From: Acanthosepion pharaonis
Lineage: Eukaryota; Mollusca; Cephalopoda; Sepiida; Sepiidae
DNA length: 64,000 bases
Direction: 5' to 3'
Assembly: GCA_903632075.3 (NCBI GenBank)
Contig: CAHIKZ030000808.1
Location: 588,501-652,500, forward strand
Under the pieces are notes generated by a model, which had not been told where the DNA came from, did not search any database, and was given only the letters and a program-made list of their open reading frames with translations. Both the position numbers and the translations under genes were made by a program. Positions within the stretch are counted from its first letter, which is position 1; each line of letters opens with the position of its first letter. Shown here in pieces: positions 39,575-48,997 of the stretch.

Positions 39575-40880
39575 GCTCCACTTCTCTCCCCTTCCTGAGC
39601 ACACTCTTTCCCCTTCCTGTGCTCTCTCTCTCCCCTTCCTGAGCACACTCTCTTTCCCCTTCCTGTGCTCTCTCTCTTTCCCCTTCCTGTGCTCTCTCTC
39701 TTTCCCCTTCCTGTGCTCTCTCTCTTTCCCCTTCCTGTGCTCTCTCTCTTTCGCCTTCCTGTGCTCTCTCTCTCTTTCGCCTTCCTGTGCTCTCTCTCTC
39801 TTTCTCTCCTTCCTGTGCTCTCTCTCTCTTTCGCCTTCCTGTGCTCTCTCTCTTTCGCCTTCCTGTGCTCTCTCTCTCTTTCGCCTTCCTGTGCTCTCTC
39901 TCTCTTTCGCCTTCCTGTGCTCTCTCTCTCTTTCGCCTTCCTGTGCTCTCTCTCTCTTTTTCCTTCCTGTGCTCTCTCTCTCTTCGCCTTCCTGTGCTCT
40001 CTCTCTCTTTCTGTGCTTCCTGTCTCTCTCTCTCTCTTCTCTTCCCTGTGCTCTCTCTCTCTTTTTCCTTCCTGTGCTCTCTCTCTCTTTCCTTCCTGTG
40101 CTCTCTCTCTCTTTCGCCTTCCTGTGCTCTCTCTCTCTTTTCGCCTTCCTGTGCTCTCTCTCTTTCCTTCCTGTGCTCTCTCTCTCTTTCCTTCCTGTGC
40201 TCTCTCTCTCTCTCTTTCGCCTTCCTTCCTGAGCACTCTCTTTCCCCTTGCTTGTACTCTCCCGCTCTCTCTCTTTCCCAATATTGTAGTCTATTGCTTA
40301 CTTTCTCTCCCACTTCCTTCTGAACATCCTGAGCACACTCTTTCCCCTTCCTGTGCTCTCTCTTTCCCCTTCCTGTGCTCTCTCTCTCTTTCGCCTTCCT
40401 GTGCTCTCTCTCTCTTTCGCCTTCCTGTGCTCTCTCTCTCTTTCGCCTTCCTGTGCTCTCTCTCTCTTTCGCCTTCCTGTGCTCTCTCTCTCTTTCGCCT
40501 TCCTGTGCTCTCTCTCTCTTCCTTCCTGTGCTCTCTCTCTCTTTCGCCTTCCTGTGCTCTCTCTTTCCTTCCTGTGCTCTCTCTTTCGCCTTCCTGTGCT
40601 CTCTCTCTTTCCTTCCTGTGCTCTCTCTCTCTTTCGCCTTCCTGTGCTCTCTCTCTCTTTCGCCTGTGCTCTCTCTCTCTTTCGCCTTCCTGTGCTCTCT
40701 CTCTCTTTCGCCTTCCTGTGCTCTCTCTCTCTCTCTCTTTCGCCTTCCTGAGCACTCTCTTTCCCCTTGCTTGTACTCTCCCGCTCTCTCTCTCTCCCAA
40801 TATTGTAGTCTATTGCTTACTTTCTCTCCCACTTCCTTCTGAACATGCTCTCTCTCCCCACTTTCTGAGTGTGCTCGCTG

Positions 40881-40885
<5 letters not shown>
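39575..40885. repeat. CT-rich minisatellite array, about 1.3 kb, with internal duplication
   Basis: The basic unit is about 24 bp (TTCGCCTTCCTGTGCTCTCT plus CTCT), with TTCCCCTTCC and TTTTCCTTCC variants. A non-CT spacer (GAGCACTCTCTTTCCCCTTG through CCCAATATTGTAGTCTATTG to CCTTCTGAACAT) occurs twice, beginning at 40231 and 40750, a period of 519 bp. A block of array plus spacer was therefore duplicated. Frames of up to 456 codons on both strands are artefacts. Confidence 0.95.

Positions 40886-40889
<4 letters not shown>

Positions 40890-40926
<37 letters not shown>
40890..40926. repeat. (CA)n microsatellite
   Basis: About 34 bp of CA ending the array. Confidence 0.95.
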
Positions 40927-40927
<1 letters not shown>

Positions 40928-42020
40928 CTATTGCTTAATGATGGAAAACTGTATTTTTATATATTAGGGGTACTGTAAAATGATCTGCTCAACCCTAAAT
41001 CAGAATTTCAAAAGAATGTTTTTGGTAATAATGACATGGATGGCTGTTGTTAATAGCATTCCACTAACCGATTGTTCCATCTCTCTATTTTTTTTTCTTT
41101 AAATGGAATGTGTTAACATGCTGACCGTTCAATATAATTCCATTCCTTTTATATATTAGATTATTTACAATTCTATAATTCTTGTATATGTAGAAAAAGA
41201 AAGAAAAAAAAGAAATTATGCAGCACTTATTAACCATGTTACTTAGAACAATTACTTCACTACTTATGTAAATATAAAAACAGTCTTAATATAAGTTACA
41301 GATTGTTATAAAAAGTTGATTATTTATGGCTAATTTGTTTAAATAATGCACTGATCATTGTTTGTGCCACATGGTAATAATTTTAAGTTAAATGATACAC
41401 TAAAATAAGTAACCAAGTAATCGTTTTATATTTTGTGAATATCGAAGCCAAAATAAAATGAAGTAATAAGTCAATATTATGTACATAACTATTTTTAATA
41501 TTATCTTTCTTATCAGTATATTTAAAGCAATCACATTGATCAAACATTATAGAGTTTATTACTTCAAAGCTCCCAAGTTGAATTGAACTTGTACATCTTA
41601 CACCCAAAGCAGAAACTGCACCTTGGTGCATCTCTTGTGATCAATTGCACACTGTTAAGTGCATCCTAAGAGACTGCAAAGAATACAAAAAAAAAGTGCA
41701 TCTATGATATACAAAACCTTACCATGCTTTTCAAAACCTGAAAGGAATAGGCTAAGAAGAAAGCACAATACATCTTATCTATAAATTATATCTCTAAAAA
41801 AAAAAAAAATTTATTCTTAAAGTATAAAATTGTGTATGTAGTGACACTGGGAAATTAATATGCCTAATTTGCATAAGTGCAAGAGAAAGCCTATATAACT
41901 CATCACTGTGAATAATGTAAGAGAAAGACAAGCTTAGTGACTGACTAGCGCTAAACTTCAACTTTACATCAGTATACAAAACATTTGTAGTTAAACCCAT
42001 AATGTTGTCTACAATATATT
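40927..42020. other. No recognised feature
   Basis: AT-rich, A-runs at 41793-41811. Open frames on the minus strand (41383-41631, 41794-42000) have no recognised family. Confidence 0.4.
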
Positions 42021-42025
42021 TGGAT

Positions 42026-42130
42026 TTTGGTATTTAGTGTCCCATGGAGGTTGTCATGCAGCTGAACAAAATCAACCATTTTGGCATTAATGACCCAATG
42101 GTTGATATGCTTGTTAAATAACCAACCAAT
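42026..42130 (+). repeat. ~55-bp dispersed repeat, two tandem units
   Basis: Unit 1 GGTATTTAGTGTCCCATGGA..., unit 2 GGCATTAATGACCCAATGGT, both with GTTG(A/T)(T/C)ATGC and an AACCA-rich end. The single unit at 33549 is homologous. Confidence 0.7.
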
Positions 42131-42595
42131 CAAAGCTCCCAAGAAAATTAAATTTCAGCATTAAAACCCATAAAAAGTCAATATACCAAATTTTAGTGTT
42201 TTTCAAATGACATCAAAGTATGAAATGTAACTCTAAACAAGAAGATAAGTTAGTTGTTTACTGTCACTTGCCTAAAGGGAATTGTTCATGCTAATTGTTA
42301 GGAAGGAAGTGCCTTGCTGTTCCTTTTTAGACTAACAAGACACCAGACACAATCATTGGTGTCTCTCAGTCTGGCGCTACACAGGAAGACTTCAAGGGTG
42401 CTATATCTTACTGTTAACCTTTAGTCTAATGGAAGAGGGGGACAGTCATCTTTTCTGGCCACTGCGCAAAAAAACAATGTTTACAGGAATTTACTCTTCT
42501 AATATTATGCAAACTAGTTCTTGGTCATGACTCTCCACAACCTCTATCCAAGTAACCTTTGACTCTTTAACATTTCTTTGTGCTTTCATTTACTC
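42131..42595. other. No recognised feature
   Basis: Includes a modest inverted repeat ACACCAGACACAATCATTGG/GTGTCTCTCAGTCTGG near 42340. Otherwise unassigned. Confidence 0.35.
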
Positions 42596-42599
42596 ACAC

Positions 42600-42915
42600 A
42601 CTAGTTCTCATATGATCACCAAAGTTAAGCAATGTTGAGTCTGGTCAGTACTTAGATGAGTGACTGCTTGAGAATGTGCTGTAAGCTTAAATATGTGCAG
42701 ATGTAATGGGTACAACTCGGATTGGAGACCTGAGTTTCAATTCCATCAGGTTCATTATATTCATATTGCAAATACCCTTGAGAAAGGTATGAATCCACTT
42801 CTTCTCCTCCTGCTATGGGTTACTTAGTAGGTTTTGTATTAGTAAATCATTATCTTCCAAAAATTTCTCATAATGTAAAAATATTTAAATAACTTGCAAA
42901 AGGTTGAGTAGCCAT
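42600..42915 (+). mobile_element. Composite SINE: partial 5S rRNA head plus tRNA-derived part, second copy
   Basis: 42600-42686 aligns with the 3' two thirds of 5S rRNA: CTCATATGATCACCAAAGTT, AAGCAATGTTGAGTCTGGTC, AGTACTTAGATGAGTGACTG, then GTGCTGTAAGC. After a few bases comes ATGTGCAGATGTAATGGGTA, a B-box-like GAGTTTCAATTCCATCAGG and the same body and tail as at 33691 (GAGAAAGGTATGAATCC, TGCTATGGGTTACTTAG, GTAAAAATATTTAAATAACT, TGCAAAAGGTTGAG). Independent divergence from the other copy supports a dispersed family. The 5' third of the 5S is missing or unrecognisable. Confidence 0.8.
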
Positions 42916-43004
42916 TAAAATATATCAATCAAATACTCGCATTTGTGAAGTTGGTTACTTGCTGTCGCCTGACTACTGATCCTACCTTTCTGTCTTGTGA
43001 GTTT

Positions 43005-43530
43005 TTTTTCAAGTCCTTTCAGGACATTGGCATTCACAACTTCCCATCTTTTACTGCACTAAATTTTGACCCTTAATCGTCCTCTCTTTGGGTTCTGTCA
43101 TCCATTGACACAAATAGGTTACTTGCTGTTTCCTTCCTCCTGATTCTCTTTCCTTCAGTATGTCCTGTGAGTATTTGATTCTCCAGACTCTTTCCTCATT
43201 GTATCCCATAAATCTTAGCTCTCTTTCTAACTTTAAGTACATGTTATTTTATTTTTTATTTTTCTTAAAACTTCCTTGTTATTCACATGTTCAGTTCATG
43301 GTATTCTCAGCATATCACAATAAAACCTCATCAGTCATTTCAAGTCTCTTCTGTTGGGTGTTCACTGCCATATAAACGATCTGATATTACATAACTGTTC
43401 AGCACTCTTTTATTTGTTCCTAATGAAATTTTCTTATCTTTTTAATACTTTGCTTAGTTTCTGGAAGGTCTCTTTCACTATTCCTATGCATCTTTGGAAT
43501 TCTGTTTACTGTACTCTTGAAAATTATGCT
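43005..43530 (-). mobile_element. RTE-type LINE, C-terminal and mid region
   Basis: Minus strand from 43530 downwards: a decayed FQKLSKVLK and NxxRNK stretch (43380-43530), then ORF remnants LKLERELRFMGYNEERVWRI and YLCQWMTEPKERTIKGQNLV (43051-43242), and the terminal segment (complement of AGTCCTTTCAGGACATTGGC at 43013). Frameshifts and a roughly 20-residue deletion are visible. It is homologous to 33025-33180 and 6276-6853. Confidence 0.75.
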
Positions 43531-43765
43531 TCCTTTATATGAAAGTGTAAAATAATGATACAGATTAACTTTGCCTTATCAATCTCAGGGCAGTTGGGAA
43601 AAGGGAGATCAAATAAAGTCAATCCACAAGGCTGCATGATTGTTGCCATCAAATGAAATTTGAAGCCAATGAAAAGCCTTTCTCAATTAATTATGCATGA
43701 AATGTTGTCCTTCAACTAAAATCATATCCAATGGCAAGAAAAGTTTGTTTTTCTTCTTTGTCTTC
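43531..43765. other. No recognised feature
   Basis: Short AT-rich spacer between the RTE fragment and the next array. Confidence 0.4.
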
Positions 43766-43769
43766 CATC

Positions 43770-44345
43770 ATTGTCTCTCTCCTTCTTTGTCACTTCTTCT
43801 CCTTCTTTGTCACTTCTTCTCCTTCTTTGTCACTTCTTCTCCTTCTTTGTCACTTCTTCTCCTTCTTTGTCACTTCTTCTCCTTCTTTGTCACTTCTTCT
43901 CCTTCTTTGTCGTTTCCTTCTTTGTCGTTTCCTTCGTCTCCTTCTCCTTCATCTCCTTCTCCTTCGTCTCCTTCTCCTTCGTCTCCTTCTCCTTCGTCTC
44001 CTTCTCCTTCGTCTCCTTCTCCTTCGTCTACTTCTCCTTCGTCTCCTTCTCCTTCTTCTTCGTCTCCTTCGTCTTCGTCTCCTTCGTCTTCTTCTCCTTC
44101 GTCTTTGTCTCCTTCTTCGTCTCCTTCTTCTTCTTTGTCTCCTCCTTCTTCTTCTTCTTTGTCTCCTCCTTCTTCTTCTTCTTCTTTGTCTCCTCCTCCT
44201 TCTTCTTCTTCTTCTTTGTCTCCTCCTCCTTCTTCTTCTTCTTCTTTGTCTCCTCCTCCTTCTTCTTCTTCTTCTTTGTCTCCTCCTCCTTCTTCTTCTT
44301 CTTCTTTGTCTTCTTCTTCTTCGTCTTCTTTGTCTTCTCTTTTCA
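43770..44345. repeat. CT-rich minisatellite array, about 0.57 kb, three zones
   Basis: Zone 1 (43779-43910) is a 20-bp unit CTCCTTCTTTGTCACTTCTT, about six copies. Zone 2 (43930-44150) is CTCCTTCGTCTCCTTCTC-like with CGT every 6-15 bp. Zone 3 (44150-44330) is about 30-bp units with TTTGTCTCCTCCTCCTTCTT. Open frames in all + frames and acidic or arginine-rich frames on - are artefacts. Confidence 0.95.
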
Positions 44346-44540
44346 CATAAAATATAATCTTGGGAAATGGCATATAAATTAATTAGAAGCAAATGTTAAT
44401 ATTTTTATGCAACTGATTCCATCTTTTAATAAAAGAAAAGAAAGCAGTTACAGATATCTTAATTTCCCAGAAGTGATTAGTATTTCATTTAAAATTGTAA
44501 AAGAACAAACAGATAAAGGACAATTTCATTTAATTGTAGG

Positions 44541-44593
44541 TATAAGAGTTAGGTGTATTGATAAATGATCAAGACTCTTATATCAATACACCT
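44541..44593. repeat. Two overlapping, mutually exclusive hairpins
   Basis: AGGTGTATTGATA (44551-44563) pairs with TATCAATACACCT (44581-44593). TATAAGAGT (44541-44549) can instead pair with ACTCTTATA (about 44574-44582), giving an interlocked, pseudoknot-like arrangement. Confidence 0.8.
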
Positions 44594-44613
44594 ATGTGCA
44601 TGTAATTATATAT

Positions 44614-44722
44614 TAGAGTGTGCCTTGTCATGAAATAGTGGGTAGCAAGCTTTTCTTGCCAATGATTACAATTGTTGTGTATTTGTAACTTACTGGGGGA
44701 TACTTGCCTGTATAAACTATAT
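44614..44722 (+). mobile_element. Short tRNA-derived SINE, second family, decayed
   Basis: GTGCCTTGTCATGAAATAGT, GGGTAGCAAGCTTTTCTTGC and the downstream segment align with 9949 but with the B-box lost. Confidence 0.55.
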
Positions 44723-44723
44723 T

Positions 44724-44748
44724 TCTCTCTCTCTCTCTCTCTCTCTCA
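44724..44748. repeat. (CT)n microsatellite
   Basis: About 24 bp of CT between two SINEs. Confidence 0.9.
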
Positions 44749-44960
44749 CACTCTACAGGCTGGTTTTGAATTCTGTTTCCTTTTCCTAGACTGGTTACCA
44801 ACCAAGGCAAATTAACCCTGCTATTAGCTGGAATAGAGAAAATACATATATCTTATAAGGGTACTTGTATTAAAATGAATCTTAGAAATTTTGGCCAGAA
44901 TTCAAACTTGGCTCAACAATTTCTCTTTCCAAATCACTGTTATACTTAAGCACACATTCA
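44749..44960 (-). mobile_element. tRNA-derived SINE, decayed
   Basis: Minus strand: the B-box-like AAGTTTGAATTCTGGCC (complement near 44895-44912), the complement of GACTGGTTACCAACCAAGGC, and the complement of GCTGGAATAGAGAAAATACA. It aligns with 7275 and 15275. Confidence 0.65.
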
Positions 44961-45545
44961 TTTTAATAACTAGCTTAAAAGTCACCCTATTGTGCAGCAT
45001 TTTAGCTAGCTCCTGTGGAGGGCTCTTGATTAGGCCTTCATCACAACAGGTAGGGAGGATTAAATGCGATAAGCAACAATAAATTACAGAAGAACTAAAA
45101 ATTGATTGCTGCATTTAAGTATTGCATTAATATATAAGCTTACCTTTTAACAGTTCAATGAAAATTCTTTAGCCACAACTTAAAGACAATTTGATGTATG
45201 TAGGTCCTTACTTTCCATACAAACAATTTTTTTTATTTAATGGGTGACTTTTGCTGGATTTCACAATTTTGATTATTTCCAAGTTATAAAAACTGTTATC
45301 ATACAAAAAAATTTGTCTGGACAAATCGCATAAAACAATCATCAAAAACAAATACTAGTAATGAAAATTGGGAATCCAAAATTTGAGGGTTGCAGGTCAA
45401 GATCCAGCCTGATTCCAAAATGGTATATGTTGGGTTACGGCCTCTAGAAGTAAAGTTGAAAAAGTGTGACACACTGACATTCGCATTTATATATATAGAT
45501 ATATGATGATAATAATAATAATAAAGGATTCATCCATAATAATTG
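44961..45545. other. No recognised feature
   Basis: Contains an ATAATA run at 45508-45530. No gene. Confidence 0.4.
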
Positions 45546-45549
45546 AAAA

Positions 45550-46408
45550 ATAATTGGCCACAGTTAAATGTAATTTGGTATCTATACTGATGACATAACC
45601 ATTTACTCCTGTCTCAATAGTAAATCTGATCAGTTCAATAAAGTCCCATTAGCAGTTGATGTCATAAACAATCTTCTATCTGTTGTTAACTGGAGCAAAG
45701 AATGGCTTGTTAATTTAAATACCTCCAAAACAAAATTGCTCTTTATTAATCATCTGAGGGACCATTTTTTGCCTTCCATCAGCATGACTGATTCTAACCT
45801 CCAGAAAAGTAACTCATTGTACCTTCTCTTGCTAACGTTCTCAGCTGACATGAAGTGGAAAGACTATATTGATTCCATTGCTAGATCAGCCCTTCACCTT
45901 AGCTTAGAATATTGTTGACATAAATGGTTCAGTGCTCCTGCTATATATATATATATTTAGAGATTCTTGATAAAATCCAAAGGAGAATCAGCAATATCAT
46001 TGCTCTTGACCTGGCATCATAGCTTCACTGTCTTTCCCAGTTCCATAAAGTTGCTTCCCTGTGCCTTTTCTATAAATACTTTCATGCTAATTTTTGGGAT
46101 GAGCTCTTTGCTATGGTGCCTAGAATTTATGAATTTAAGTGCAGTACTACATTAGGAACAAGGTCTCATCAATTTACAGTTGAAATGGTTAGATGCAACC
46201 AACAGTTTCTTTTTTCGCACTTTCTGCTTGTGGAACTCTTCCAGCTCCAAGCTTTCAAGTCAACTTTCATCTTCAAAAATTTAAATGCAATGTCGATCAC
46301 TATCTACTGTTTTCTTAATTACTTTGCTATTGTTCTTCCTCCTTAGTAATGCTTATTTTTTTTTTCTAATTCTTCCATACCCAGCATCCCGTTGTCTTAG
46401 AAATACCC
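45550..46408 (+). mobile_element. LINE family A, longest 3' copy
   Basis: Starts before the RT catalytic aspartates: GIYTDDITIYSCLNS (YADD box as YTDD, near 45574). Then VVNWSKEWLVNLNTSKTKLL, SISMTDSNLQKSNSLYLL, LTFSADMKWKDYIDSIARSA, a deletion removing the STIRPC region, FHKVASLCLFYKYFHA, VPRIYEFKCSTTLGTRSHQF, and LVELFQLQAF near the end. The 3' UTR begins about 46335. A (TA)n expansion lies at 45942-45958. There are several frame breaks, so it is not functional. The family looks jockey/CR1-like by its C-terminal landmarks; the clade is uncertain. Confidence 0.85.
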
Positions 46409-46482
46409 TGCAAACAGAATTCACAAAGTTTCCAGTAAATGATAAAATAATAGGGCAAAGATGATACTAAACAAACATACAT

Positions 46483-46485
<3 letters not shown>

Positions 46486-46535
<50 letters not shown>

Positions 46536-46536
46536 T
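46486..46536. repeat. (CA)(TA)n(CA)n microsatellite
   Basis: TA core then CA run, ending about 20 bp before the inverted hammerhead pair. Confidence 0.95.
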
Positions 46537-46562
46537 ATAAGTGGATATTAATGTCAACACCC

Positions 46563-46602
46563 AGCAGTAACAGTATGTTTCATGCTTATATGTAATCATC
46601 AG
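46563..46602 (-). ncRNA. Hammerhead ribozyme motif, left member of an inverted pair
   Basis: Minus strand: CTGATGA (complement of 46596-46602), a weak stem II, GAAAC (complement of 46577-46581), stem III ACA/TGT with loop TAC, and T17. All invariant core bases are present. It lies head-to-head with the + strand motif at 46605, the centre being CATCAGGCCTGATG. Confidence 0.65.
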
Positions 46603-46745
46603 GCCTGATGATTGTGTATACGCATGAAACAAACTGTTGCTGTTGGGTGTCGATTTCAATGCTCACTTTTATATTTACATATGCTCTTTCCCAGATACTG
46701 AGCACCTGAACCCATAAATATAGCATACCTTAAAAGTATATTTGT
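46603..46745 (+). mobile_element. Hammerhead-bearing repeat (GCATGAAACA family), right member
   Basis: Ribozyme: CTGATGA (46605-46611), stem II TGTG/CGCA with loop TATA, GAAAC (46626-46630), stem III ACA/TGT with loop AAC (46629-46637), T17 at 46638 and a 3-bp stem I start. The conserved body follows: GGGTGTCGATTTCAATGCTC, ACTTTTATATTTACATATGC, TCTTTCCCAGATACTGAGCA, CCATAAATATAGCATACCTT. The same body occurs at 52003 and, inverted, at 12800. A Penelope-like terminal repeat or retrozyme origin is likely, but no associated polymerase is seen. Confidence 0.75.
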
Positions 46746-47736
46746 TATATATAAACAAAAGTAGGCAAAGCAGCACTAATAAGGCAAAAAGTTCACAAAT
46801 TAAGAACAATATTAACACACAAAAGGAGTACAAACAAGTCATCACAGCATTCTGACTTCAAGACAAGATACAAGAAGAATATGGTGGATGAGGCCAAGAA
46901 GTGGCCTATCTTATTGACTAAGAAGAAATCCCAGCATGCATCTACTGTGATTTTTCTAGAAATTTGGGGAGGGGATATTTTTGCAGTTATTCCAATAGAT
47001 ATTGGATCCGATAATAATAAAAGGATTAATCCACAACAATAATTATAATAAAGGATTAATTCATCATAATAATAACATTGAAGGCTTCTTAAAATTCAAC
47101 TTCTTCAGAATGATTAACAAATTCAAAATAATGCTGATATACAAATTTTGCCATTTATTATAACTGAAAAAGTCTGGTCATAAAATACATAAGGCAGAAA
47201 TCCCTTGTAATGTTTTTCAAAGGCTACAAATACTTAGAAACTGTCTTGGAAGTTTCTCTTTCCAGTCAGTGGTGTTCTTTTATGAGAGTCCATTATCTCC
47301 ATGTAGAAGAGACTTGTGGAAGGTAGGGGTCTGCAAAAATATGCCTTTTGCCTTGTTCAGAGATTTGGTGGCATATGGTATTGAGATTCTTCAATCAATA
47401 GCATTGGCTTATCTAGATAACCAGCATCCAATGAATATTCCCCCTCCCCGTAGTAAAAAAAGGCTCTCTTGTATCCCTGCAGCTGTATCGCATCAGCCAT
47501 CAAAGAATTGGCTGTAATTGCCATATTTGTTAGCCTATTGGATGTGGATTTTTTCCTTAAAAAAAAAATGCACCAAAATTTACCCTGCGTCCAATGCAGC
47601 AGTATCATGTATAAGAGAGACATGAAGACTACAAAAATGTGGTGTTCACCAGGAATCAGTGCATGTATAATGCTTAGCTCTGAAAATAAGTTGGTTGATG
47701 TTTGGTCGACTTTGTTTCATGGCATATCAACCTCAA
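46746..47736. other. No recognised feature
   Basis: A repeated AATAATAAAGGATTAATCCA element occurs three times at 47010-47080. Open frames on both strands at 47269-47623 have no family I can name. Confidence 0.35.
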
Positions 47737-48411
47737 TCTTACTTATTATAAAACACAGATTGTGTGTGTGTGTGTCTGTATGCTTATATATTGGATCGGA
47801 TTTCCTACATTTTTCAACCGATTTCAACAAAACTTCTCAGGACTGCGTAAAATTACCTTGCGGTGGTTCTGACAGCACCAAAAATTGGAAAAACCCAATT
47901 GTTTTTGCACAAAATCAATTTGAAAACACAATTAAGAGGCATCGCAAGAATGAAAGGGGGACAACTCATATCGAATTATACTTATTATAAAACCAAGGTT
48001 GGTTGGCTGTGTGTGTGTGTTCTTTTATATATGGGATCGGATTTCCTACATTTTTCAACCGATTTCAACAAAACTTCACTTTTTTTCTTTTTTTTTTTTG
48101 GCAGGTAGTGTTTCTTATTGTCTTGCACACTTTTTTCTTTATTTTTACATTCAGAATGCTTTAAAAATTACAAGACAATTGTTTATAATAAAATTCTATT
48201 CAATCGATAGACTCATAACGATTGAAAACAATGTTTTTGTTTGAGTTTGGGTTTGACCAATTCGTAAGAACAAAACAAAAAAAAAAACTAATTAAGACAT
48301 GTGTGTCCGTCAACCTTAAACAATAATTTTATTTTTCAGTCTTTATGATGGTCAATACTTGATCTATCTCTTACTGTTACATCCCCAGGCAATGCCGTGC
48401 TCTACTGCTAG
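47737..48411 (+). mobile_element. Non-autonomous Helitron, copy 1
   Basis: The 5' end TCTTACTTATTATAAAAC is preceded by A. The 3' end is CCCAGGCAATGCCGTGC, a hairpin, then TCTACTGCTAG followed by T. An A/T target, 5' TC, 3' CTAG and a hairpin about 11 bp before the end are the Helitron hallmarks. The first ~95 bp (TTATTATAAAAC through TTTCAACCGATTTCAACAAA) are repeated at 47980, so the element carries a duplicated 5' end with a 239-bp period. No Rep/helicase ORF. Homologous copies lie at 52156 and 63127. Confidence 0.85.
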
Positions 48412-48886
48412 TAGGTGATATAATGCTGAAATGTAAATATTTTGAACATAGTTTTATTGCTTAAACTACAGATAAAATATATTGTTGGTCATTTTGCTAT
48501 AAAACTTATTGTTGATAATTCTGCTTTAAAAATGGATTGTTGGTATTTTTTCTATAAAAATATATTTTTATACTGTCATAGTGTTTGGGAGGGGTGTTCT
48601 CTATTTGCCCATAGCTAGGAAGAGACCCTGCTGCCAGATGAAGTTTGTCATACCCAGGAATATCTGAAACTAGGATACCTGGAAACATGATATCGATAAA
48701 AATATCCCTGAAAAATTCAACCAGAAAAAAGAAATTAAGAAATTTATGGATTTACACAATATTTGACTGCTTTTTTTGTAGAAATATCAGATTTTATAGA
48801 AATATTTCTGGTATATTGCTGCTTGCTTTGTGGTTTTTAGGGGTTGTTTTGATATACAGGTATGGGGCTTCATTTACCAACAAGTA

Positions 48887-48926
<40 letters not shown>

Positions 48927-48990
48927 GATGTAATGGAATAACCTGTCACCCCCTTGAGTAACTACCCTATAAGTATCTGTAAGTAAACGG
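48412..48990. other. No recognised feature
   Basis: Contains a T-run at 48891-48925. A GGTATTTTTTCTATAAAAAT type short repeat occurs near 48500-48570. No gene. Confidence 0.4.
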
Positions 48991-48997
48991 ATTACAG

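Noticed and set aside
39535..40978. Glu/Arg-rich 456-codon minus frame and Leu/Ser-rich plus frames
   Set aside because: Products of the 24-bp CT minisatellite. The apparent repeat protein is explained by the DNA repeat.
43325..43345. CTCATCAG (complement CTGATGAG) as a hammerhead core
   Set aside because: No GTTTC complement follows within a suitable distance; it belongs to the antisense RTE fragment.
43697..44392. Acidic (Glu/Asp/Gly) and arginine-rich open frames
   Set aside because: CTT/CCT/CGT trinucleotide-rich array; all frames open.
47863..47990. Conserved short ORF (MVLT-PKIGKT) in Helitrons as a real protein
   Set aside because: Shared by three recent copies of the same element. 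Similarity extends equally through non-coding parts, so it does not indicate coding constraint.
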